From assembly GCA_036924285.1 (NCBI GenBank), contig JAYKYS010000001.1, forward strand, positions 27,651,501 to 27,715,500: a stretch of 64,000 nt of DNA. The letters are read 5' to 3'. The DNA comes from Asterella californica (Eukaryota > Streptophyta > Marchantiopsida > Marchantiales > Aytoniaceae). Shown piece by piece: positions 55,201 through 64,000 of this stretch; position 1 is the stretch's first letter; each line of letters starts with the position of its first letter. The notes under the pieces were generated by a model, which searched no databases, was not told the origin of the DNA, and saw only the letters and a program-made list of their open reading frames with translations. A program made the translations under genes and the position numbers.

Positions 55201-57080
55201 TTAAGGTGTGGGCCTCACGATAGAAGCTAACTGTACAGCCCGGCCGCTTAAGCTCCTCTAGCAGACCAGCTTGATCGCACCCGATACTGCCCTTGAGCCA
55301 ACAGTCAGTTACAAGCAACTACGGAGCTTACTTCCAAACGACTGATAGAACTGCAAAAATGTGAGGTAAATGTCTAGACTCGTGAAACCCCTGGATGTCA
55401 CATTTGGACAGAATATTGCATTGGGTCCACCATTGCATATACATAATACTGGACTGCATCAGACAACTTTGGTTTAGCTTGGAGTGTCAGCCTGAAATTT
55501 ACAGTTCAGGCCAAGCAATCGTCAGCTTCTCCAGGCAAACTTCAGCAAAGCTCACAATAATCTTTAATCAAACCACGAGTCGGCCTGATGTAAGTCCAAG
55601 TTGGGATCGATACTGCACCTGAATCCACGTTTTTATCAGACAAACTCGGTTTAACTTGGACGTGTCAGTCTGAAACTTCAGCGTACAACGAAGGAATATC
55701 AACTTCTCCAGGCAAACTGTTCGTCGTTGAAACATCATCTTTTTATCCGTTAAACGGTGAGTCGCACAAATGGACAGCGCTGCTCTACCAACCTAAACCT
55801 AGAGATTTGCAATCTAAAGACATCCAAGTAGGATGCAATCTCGGCTTCGAGTCACGCCGAGATTGCAGATTGGTCAATGGTAGTTGCAGATTTGGGCTCC
55901 GCTAACTGGTCAGAACCTTACATGGAGCCCAAATCTCAAATCTCAGCAGCAGCTTAACTAGCACAACACTCAATTTGCGGACATGACCAAGGCTGACTTT
56001 CCATTGACTGAGATAACTTTTGCACTTGCCGGAAATCAGACCACCACGAAAGTTTAAATAAAGGACAGAAGGAACCCACAAGCCACATCTTCATTCCTGA
56101 TCACTCTGACGGCCTTTTAAGTGGAAGAAGTATGAAGAGTCAAAGAAAAGTGAGATTGGTGAAGAAGGAGAGGTTACGAGAGAGGAAACAGAAAAAATTC
56201 AGGTAACGAAAACATTCACGTTCGAATAAGCATAACAACGATGATCATAACAATCCGAATCGGATATCTGTTTTAGGGAGGAATCGGTACATACACACTA
56301 TCGGGATCATCCTTCGCTTCATCTAGAACTTTCAATGCATCCCATGCCTGCCAGTAAAGAGGACCACAATTAGAGCAATTTAGACAAAAATGAGCAAAAC
56401 CTTAACCTGGAAACTTATCAAAAGTATTAATCCATCTCATTGATGCTGAAAGGGGTCAACGTACTGAGTGGAAGAAGGCTGGTCTGAGACTAGACAGCTT
56501 AAGCTATCGTGCAATTTAAAATGTTTGTCCAGGGACCTTCCTCGACTGTAACAGCGGATTCCAGAAGCGGAGTTGCAGATTAATGCGTAACAAAATACTC
56601 AGGGAGACGGACACTTAATTTAAAAATTAATTACAGAAAGTCTTTGAGGCCATTCAACTCAAATAATGAACGTAAATTTGAAGCGGTGATCCACGAAGAA
56701 AATTTGATCGTTATGTGAGAAACGCACACACAGTGCCAGAACCTCAATAGTTAGATAAGTACATAGTTGATTCTTAGCACGTAATTGCAAACCTGATTTA
56801 TAATTCAAACACAGAAGCAGGGAAGTCCAAGGAACAAGACTATATTTCACCTTACCTGAAGATAGGTGTAAACTTTGTGATCTTTAATAAGATCGTGTAA
56901 TGTTTCTTTCAAGGCCTGCCCCTCCAGCCCCTTGAGAAGAGCGTAGTCAATCTCTGGATTTCCACAGTCATTAAGTGCAATATCTCCTAACAAGTCTCCC
57001 GCTCCAAAGGCTTGTGGAACACATATGGTCAAGGCGAGAGCAGTCGAACATACATTTCTGAACAATGACTTCAAGCCCAA
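52202..57080 (-). CDS. endonuclease I-family nuclease with lamin-tail domain, at least 8 exons
   Basis: Exons read from the sequence: 57080-56856, 56347-56295, about 54197 onward (end unresolved), 54007-53918, 53811-53681, 53432-53327, 53174-52894 and 52678-52202. Phases agree at every junction except exon 3 to 4. The protein has a hydrophobic leader (STALALTICVPQAFGAGD), GLEGQALKETLHDLIKDHK, WDALKVLDEAKDDPDSV, then EHLWPRSFG, DLHNLRPADTNVNSSRGNK, RGDIARAVFYMAVRYG and YQHNRNPFVDHAEFV, the ordered motifs of endonuclease I (PF04231; bacterial EndA, Bsn and Vvn types). A Pro-rich linker leads to a lamin-tail domain starting IAWINELHYDNSGADQDEFVEL. Family members are secreted or periplasmic, non-specific DNases or RNases using an EH motif and a metal. 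No in-frame ATG precedes the leader; 57080 is a TTG, so the true first exon may lie upstream or the gene may be damaged. Confidence 0.82.
54198..56294 (-). other. large intron 2 of the nuclease gene, with repeats
   Basis: About 2.1 kb with donor gtatgt and acceptor aacag. It contains two copies, about 180 bp apart, of a unit marked by tcagacaa...ggttta and ending cttctccaggcaaact (near 55,457-55,540 and 55,635-55,720), with a more diverged third near 54,880-55,010. Perfect hairpins are present: cttaaggcgcg with cgcgccttaag (54,498-54,538), tgcaatctcggc with gccgagattgca (55,834-55,867) and agatttgggctcc with ggagcccaaatct (55,888-55,936). Confidence 0.65.
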
Positions 57081-57124
57081 AGATGTGAGGCCGAAATCTG
57101 TTCCACAGACGTTTATACAATGTT

Positions 57125-58699
57125 AAAGATGCTGAGTATAGTCTTCTTCTCTACCTGCATGAGATGATTGTCATTGTACAATATTAACCCCAAGGTCATG
57201 AGCGTCCAGGTGGACTGACGTGAGCGCATCTCCATTTGTGAATTCGCAGAGTGAATTGCACAATGTATTAACAACAGAGCACAAAAGTGTTTGTTAAGGT
57301 TCAGCAAACACCAATGTCAACCGTAAGCTGTGAGAAAACGGTCGTTATTCCATGATACCCGCAGCTATGCACGAATCAGTACCTTGGGGAAGCCAGCCTT
57401 GAAACTGTAGCAATAATGAAGAGATTATTCTGTGCGATCTTTCAGAGTAGGCTGTGTCCCTGATCGGATGCTTTTCTTCTCCTGAAGCCTGATAGCTCTG
57501 AAATCTCCTTCGCGATAATTGACAGTTGATTAAACCACCTCTTTCTAGCAAACTCCGTTGCTGCTCACGACATTCCGCGTTTCTATGCTTCTTGTCCTTC
57601 GATGTTCTTTGACCATCCTTTATGCATCGAAGAGGAGGCTGTGCTGGGGAATTTCTTACACACCAAGCTGAAACATGTTCCCGTGTGAAAGAAAGTGTCC
57701 AAGGTAAACCAACCCAATGCGCAGATACTCCTACATTCGCATCGAGAGATCTCTCTAGCAGTAGCGTACGACGCCTTCCACAACAGAAGCGACCGGAAGA
57801 AGGAATTTGCCCCACTTTTGCAACCGAGCGTCCGATCAGACAAGCAGGAGCATGAATGTTCCGTATTGGTTGCCCGACAGCGAAACTTTCAGCCATCGTG
57901 CGAAATGTTGTCAATATCTATATGTTGAGGTCCAAGCTCTCAACCTGGCGGCTTCACGAGACGTTTACCGTAAATTGGCGAATTGTTTTCCATTTCCACA
58001 GCTTTAAGGATCGACCGTGCAGACTCTGATATGCAACGGACCAAACGAGTTCAGCTACTGGAATTACTCACACGATGTAAGTAAATATCATAATTTTAGC
58101 TGCCTTAGCACTCCACATGCAGCTTGAACCGTGGTCTACTTCAGACTTCCCTTCACAGACCTTCTCTTTTACTCGTCACAGACGATCCGTCTGGCCAGGG
58201 CAATAACAGTTCTCGACTCCACTCGCGAGTCGCGACTTTCCTCAGAGCATGCCAAGTCATGTGAGGAACCCACCAGCCAGATCCTCGCAAAATACTCCAG
58301 TTTGTCCAACCACAATCTCCCTGGCAGTACTCTTCCGCCACTCCCTCGTGTGCAGACGTGGACTCATTTATCATCATTCCGCTGCAGTCGGAAGAAGCCA
58401 TAGAACGGTAACTGGCCGAGAAGCGCAAAGGAGTGACGAGATGATTGCCACAAAACGAGCGTGATCGCTCGATGAATCTTTATTCTAAAGTTTGAGTGTT
58501 AAGTTTGAGTGTTTGACCCTTTTCCAAGTCGTCTTACACCAACCTCCTTAGTACCCGCGGACTCTGGGGTTAGGTGACTGACTAGGGACCCGTGCAGATA
58601 GATCCTCGACATCCCCGGCCGGCCGGAGCTTGAGAGTTAGTAGCCGTGGGTGTAGAGGTGCGGCACGCAATGGGGAAAATTTACAGGATATAATAATTT
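57125..58699. other. uncertain; upstream region of the nuclease gene
   Basis: Several overlapping open frames exist on both strands. The longest is a 189-codon minus-strand frame (57,914-57,345), rich in Arg, Ser and Cys, with no recognised domain. A minus-strand frame at 57,307-57,113 starts with a hydrophobic leader-like stretch (FCALLLIHCAIHS) and ends near a gt and, 57 bp on, an ag just before the first nuclease exon, but the phases do not join. I cannot say whether any of these is expressed. Confidence 0.3.
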
Positions 58700-58842
58700 A
58701 TTATTGTAGTATATTAGTGCGTGTCAAAGCTAAAACGAAAGATTTTCTAATGAAAAGAAAGAAAATCGAGTATCTAAAGCGAATTTTGTCTAGAGTCGTG
58801 TATCGCTCAGGGGTGTTTCTGAAACGTTCTAATATTTTGAAT

Positions 58843-58870
58843 TTTTGATAATTTTAGTAAATTATCAAAA
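58843..58870. repeat. 12-bp-arm hairpin in the left TIR
   Basis: ttttgataattt, loop tagt, aaattatcaaaa. The matching hairpin in the right TIR is at 60,688-60,715. Confidence 0.92.
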
Positions 58871-59949
58871 TTTTAAATTTATTTACAACTAAAATTTACG
58901 TACGTTTTGGAAAAAGATGAGTTAGAACCGACCGGGACAGTTTCTTGCCGTTGCCTCCTGAGATAGCTGTAGAAAACATCCACGAACTCTTAACTACAAC
59001 CGTAACATTTGTCCGCGAGAGATGAATATTTCTCAATGGTTCCAACTTTGACAAGCACTATTATTATATATTATATTATTATTATAAAATATAGAATTAG
59101 AATGTGCGATAAACCCCAGTATAGTCACAGTCGCGTTATAGGCACATGTTTGCTTGGGACCGATCGTTTGTTTGTAAATGTCCCTCGTTACAGTCACTAT
59201 CACACGTTATTATATATAGCTACACTTTGGGAAAGAAAAATCAAAAAAGAAGTGTATATATATATTCTTCAACCTCTTAAAATCATTATCGCTTTAAAAT
59301 GGTTTGGAAAATCTGTAGATGTTACTTCATGTCATGCAATCTCTTGGGATTTTCACCAAACTGTGTTCACATTATTTTCCAAATAAGTGAGTATAGTATA
59401 TTGTCGTTGATTTCATCAACTCCGTTTTCATTTTTCTTCTCTACCTGGACGAAGATTTCCAAACAGATCGACGATACTATGTCTTCAAAAAATAGAACAT
59501 ATGCATCTGTAAAATTCAGCCGATTTATTTATTTTTATTTACATAAACTTTATCGAAGTTCAGTATCCTCAACAACTCGAAAACAATGAACAAGGTTTGC
59601 GTTTTCTATAGTCTAGATCTTTGCCCCAACATTACTCTTTATAGTCACATTCTTTTGGTTTGTTTTCATTAACGTGAATCGCTAGCTATATACGCACATA
59701 CTGTAGTCGCATTCTCCAGTTCTTCCTCCAATAGTGAGATTATAAATATTACAATTAGCAGTCACCAAGTGCGTGAGTATAACGGGTTAATAACTGTAGT
59801 AGTACCAGTTAACGGACCACGCTGTTTACGTGATACAAGCGTTTGCGGCCGCCTCCGCCACGTCTCAACAGGAGTGCACCAGAATCCCGGCTCCAGTGGA
59901 ATACATGGACTTGGCTCACCCGCCAGCTCGCAGAAGGAGAGTAACGTAC

Positions 59950-60560
59950 AGTAGTGATACTTAGGCTAGGTTCGCATTGAGATCTCCTGAGAGAAACACT
60001 CGACGCAATGAATAGCCAACGGATGGAAAGACCCCATCAAGATTACGAGGGAAAGAAGGACCCGAAGGGCCAAGCAATGGAGCGGTCTTGAGCGTTCGAA
60101 ACTGATACTAGCCAATAATTTCCTTGATTGCCGTACAACTCGAGGAAGGTCTCCAAGACGTCCGACTGAGCGATCTCGAGAACATCCATTTTGAAAATTG
60201 GGTTATTATCTCGTGCACGTAGTTTTCGGGTTGCAGAAGACAAAAGATTCAAGTCTTGATCAATCAATGGAGACAGGCCGTACGATGCGCTATATTTTAT
60301 GGAATACTTTGAAGAGAAAATTAGGTCTTCCGTAATGGAGATCTACTCTTAGGTTATGTCTTCATTGAGATGTCTTGAGTCGATCTTGAATCGATCACAA
60401 AACCTGATACTGGTCAATAATCTTCAGAGTTGGAAATAAAACTAGGGATGGTCTTCAAGACTTATAAATGAGCGATCTCGAGAAATTTTCATCTTTGAAA
60501 TCTAGGTAATATTGCGTGTCAAAGTTGGAATCTTTGGGAAATATTAGTCTGTCGCAGACA
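59950..60560 (-). repeat. diverged direct duplication inside the TIR element
   Basis: Two segments (about 59,960-60,240 and 60,350-60,520) share ordered pieces: cattgagat, tgatact..caataat, ctcgag or its equivalent, caagac and gagcgatctcgaga. On the minus strand the first gives NNPIFKMDVLEIAQSDVLET and FLELYGNQGNYWLVSVSNAQ, which looks like captured coding sequence. The second is its degenerate relative. I do not recognise the source protein. Confidence 0.6.
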
Positions 60561-60872
60561 AGTGTTATGACACGACCAAGAGATCGATTTCGTCTTCTAT
60601 GGCTACCTCCAGAGACATCCGCAGGAACCACCGTGGCCATGTCTTTTTCAAATTGTACGTGAGTTTCAGCCGTAAGTAAATTCATCATTTTGATAATTTA
60701 TTGAAATTATCAAAAAATAAAAAAATAAAAACTTAGAGTGATTCAAAAACACCCCTTCAGCAATACTCGACTCTAGATAAAACTCGTCGTTAACCAACTA
60801 CGCGGATTTTTCTTCTCCCCGTTAAAGAATCTTTCGTTTTAACTTTTACACTCACTAATAGTAAGCAATATC

Positions 60873-63800
60873 TTATCACTCGTATTTTCTTTGTTTCATA
60901 AGATAAAATACTCAAGTATTGTATCAGTCAATAGAGACGCGCCGAGCGATGCCAAAAACTTTGAAGAATGGAGACCTATTCCCGGAATTCATAGCCACGT
61001 GGGATGGTATGTCCTTCTCTCTTCACAGAGAGTACCTTTTGCTGACACTGACGTGTTCTTCTGAAACAGAGCGTATAACACATTTCACGTTTTACCGCCA
61101 AATACTTCGTGCTGGTCTTTTTCCGTTTTGGTAGTTCATGACGGTAGCGTTGACGTTCAGTCAGATATTTGCACTCGTAGCTTCTTGTTCTCGAGTAAGA
61201 AGTGGGTTCTGGCAATGGGTCGCGCGCCATAACCCACTTTCGCCGTGGGGCTTTCTGCAGCCGGATGTTTTTGCCTTTGCACGGACAGAACTATGTAATT
61301 GAATATAAACACGTTATTTGACTCACGTTAAATGATAAGCACCACGAACTTCTAGGGAACTTTAGGGAACTTTCTCTTTTGTTGATATCCAACAAAATAC
61401 AGACACTAAGCAGAAAGTTTATACTAATCTGACAAGAAAACTTAAGTTACTTCTAAGTGCTAACTGATAACCGAACCTGGAAATGTGACATGAAGAGAGT
61501 GTTCACATATGCACGTCTGAGATTATATATCAGGGAGGTTATTCACTAGCACTTCATTTTTTCTGATAGTTTTAATTTATCATCTAACTCTTCCCAATGA
61601 AATATTAGATGATAAATTAAACCCTTGCATATTAACCTGTTCCATCAGAATATAGAAGAAGCTAAATATTTAAAAAAAATATAATGTTAAATCAAATATT
61701 CATATTAAATCGTGTTGAATAATATGCAACCTTGACTTCTCACTAGAGGGAAAAAAGAAGACACGCGATGAAAGTAAAGATTTGGCGCGATTTACATGGC
61801 AGGATTTTAAAGTTGTTACTTTCAACTATTAAATATTAGCCAGAATGAGAGTTGCGATAAATCCAAAAACAACCCATAAGGCAAACGCATACTCGCGATT
61901 CTGAAAGTACAGATGAGGATCCTGCTACAGAATAAAGATGCTTTTATTTTAGAAATGAATTATTATCTAACCCTGCTTGGCGGAAGGGTTAGACAATAAA
62001 CTAAACGTCTTCAGATGGAAGAGGTAATAAATTTCCAGCTTCCCTTGTCCATCTAACACAAGAACAATTAGCAGCAGTTGCCAACTGGATTCAAAACTCA
62101 ACGTCTCTTCCGTAATATCTTTCACGACATTCAAAGAATATTTCGCCCGAGTGAATTAAGGAAAATGATTTTGTAAAGAGGTTCGGTCATATCTCTCACA
62201 TACGGAGAGAAAAACTGTTTCGTGAGAATTTTAACTGGATCCTGCTCTGACGCGTTTTAAGTAGGAAAGGTGAGAACTGGCCCTTAGGACCCCTTATTAG
62301 TTTGACTGAACTATGTTAGTAGTGTGGATCCCCCGTGGCATAAAACCTTGATTGTTTTAGAGGTACTAAGTGAGTTTCATATTGAGAAGAAAATCGTTCT
62401 GAAAATTGTTAAATTGTGGGATAGATTCTTGACACAGAGATTGATGATTCAGTTGCGTTTACATCTCGACGGTCTCGATTTCATTCATCCCCGTGATTTG
62501 ATTCTTCACTTCAAGCGCAGCCATACGTATATGAAGATCGTAACAAAATAAAATTGACTAATAAACTTTATATACCGTCTATTAGCTTGGTACAATGATA
62601 TAACGATTGATGATTTAGCATGTTCAGTTCAATCCAGTCCATTATTATTTTCATTTTGATGTTACTCTATATATAGAAAATAAATTGATATTATTTAAGC
62701 TTGTAGCGGTTTAATTTAAACATTTTCACCATATGAGAATATTCGTAAAGCTCTGGAGATGTCAACTGGAACGAGGGAAAATTCCAATAGAGAGAAAACC
62801 CTGAAATGTTTCCCGAAACAAATTCAAAAGATGATTATATAACCAAGAGTCAATTTCTCTACATGCTCTTCCTGGAACAGTTGGAGTTCGTCCCCGTCAA
62901 TTCTTATGAATAGAGCTATGCGATTATGTAAGCGAATAACATTACGCTTAAATTATGTAATATAAAGAGATCGAAAATTCTTAAAGATATAATCAAGGTG
63001 AGAGAAAAATACAAAAGACGAGGAAAATTCCAAGGAGTGAAAATAATATTCGGTATCTCACATGACGTGTAGGGTTTCAAATAGTCTTGTAAGTGTGTTT
63101 ATGAAGTATGACCAAGTTTGAAAATTGATCTTTTTTCTTCAGAATATAACATTTTTAGGAATAAAAGAATAAGATTTATATTTAAGAAAAACTCTGTGAG
63201 ACTGGTGCTACTGGTTGGTATCTCATATCACTCCGTGCGAACCCACTGCTTATTGCAGCTGAATCTCCGTCGGAACCTCCATGGACCTCCGTGATGACAA
63301 CCCTATGTCAATCGCGAACATTGAGCTCTAACCAGAGCATCAAAACCTCGTCACCACACGTGACGCCAACCTGCCTAACCCCGCTCCTACTGAGCTCACC
63401 TATCCTCTACTAGGACTGTCAAGGTAAGGGCAACTTGCACCTATCATCATCACAGGCAGCCTCTCACGGTCTGTTGGTTGCAAGTCCAACCTCATCGCGA
63501 GAGAAACAGAGGTAGTCTGACTGGTCTGCAATTCTAGCCTAACTACATACAACACACTAGAGTGAACTCACTCCAGAAATCAAGCGCCAATATAAGCAAA
63601 CGCAACGCTAAATATGAAGTAGAATATGGAGAGGTCCAGGAAGATGGTCTTCCTCGAGCTACACCTGCCTTCGCAGGTACACGGTTGCGAGGCGGTAAGG
63701 CTGCCCAAACCTTCTCCAGAAGACCCTGGTCGGCGAGGTTCCAATCCCACAGGAAGAAGTCGAGACCCAACTCCTTAACGAAGGGTTTGGCCTCGGCCAA

Positions 63801-64000
63801 CTCTGCTACCGGTAACATCAATCCTCGAGGATGCATCGACATACTTGAAAATCTGTTGCACTAAGCCACACGTACTTACTGTGAGCCGAAGGCTCAGTCC
63901 TTCCCAAGTCCTCACAGTCTAGCTTCCACTCTCAGAAGACGAATCTAGTCTTCCAGAAGACAGCTACTCCGTCTTCCGGGATTCTAACAGTGCTTCCTAA
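60873..64000. other. no gene recognised; small hairpins, one possible open frame
   Basis: Mostly AT-rich. A hairpin taatttatcatcta with tagatgataaatta lies at about 61,572-61,620 and a related one, tattatctaaccct with agggttagacaata, at about 61,969-62,006. A 99-codon minus-strand frame near the right edge (63,842-63,543; PVAELAEAKPFVKELGLDFF and onward) has coding-like composition but no domain I know, and it may continue beyond the window. Confidence 0.4.

Larger units (their letters stand above)
58700..60872. mobile_element. non-autonomous element with about 180-bp terminal inverted repeats
   Basis: The left end (58,700-58,875) matches the reverse complement of the right end (60,688-60,872). 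Shared stretches include taaaacgaaagatt, ctagagtcg and ggggtgttt, and each arm ends inward in a ttttgataattt / aaattatcaaaa hairpin. The total length is about 2.2 kb. No transposase is visible. The long TIRs resemble Mutator-like non-autonomous elements, but no superfamily can be fixed and no target duplication was identified. Confidence 0.62.

Noticed and set aside
1..64000. CRISPR arrays, bacterial operons, rRNA genes or bona fide tRNA genes
   Set aside because: Both strands were read; the short repeats lack regular spacers, and gene style and introns are eukaryotic.

Overview
The window reads as plant nuclear DNA: a multi-exon A-type cytochrome P450, Ty1/copia and Ty3/gypsy retrotransposons, PIF/Harbinger DNA transposons, AT-rich gaps and no operons or ribosome binding sites. 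The P450 style, phase-0 introns and repeat load suggest an early-diverging land plant; a lycophyte such as Selaginella is my best guess, from memory and unproven. Only two host genes are convincing; roughly half of what I can name is mobile-element sequence.

Layout. 0.3-6.6 kb: a complete but decayed copia element on the minus strand (LTRs 285-546 and 6317-6576, 5-bp target duplication gtaag) that carries a GC-rich block of serial hairpins at 3.78-4.32 kb. 6.9-9.0 kb: two broken copia fragments in opposite orientations. 9.0-14.5 kb: no host gene; a G-box tandem repeat and fused copia and Harbinger relics at 12-12.9 kb. 14.5-17.3 kb: a full-length three-exon P450 of 537 residues on the minus strand. 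17.3-22 kb: AT-rich, with small hairpins. 22-24.75 kb: a degenerate PIF/Harbinger element with a Myb-like gene and a DDE transposase gene. 28.8-38.8 kb: a 10-kb gypsy element on the minus strand with 2-kb LTRs, a tRNA-Trp-type primer site and a 4-bp target duplication. 38.8-44.6 kb: AT-rich DNA with a 60-bp perfect palindrome and a pair of about 400-bp inverted repeats. 44.6-48.6 kb: a second copia element, truncated at its 3' end and inserted into an inverted partial copy of the P450 (48.6-49.7 kb). 52.2-57.1 kb: an intron-containing gene on the minus strand for a bacterial-type endonuclease I joined to a lamin-tail domain, with a signal-peptide-like N-terminus. 58.7-60.9 kb: a non-autonomous element with about 180-bp terminal inverted repeats. 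61-64 kb: no recognised gene.

The most interesting items are the endonuclease I-LTD gene, a candidate ancient transfer from bacteria now cut by introns; the gypsy element's unusual primer site, LTR ends and periodic LTR arrays; and a recurring pattern of perfect or near-perfect palindromes. In one case the two copies of a duplicated intron show the palindrome being perfected, as template switching would do.
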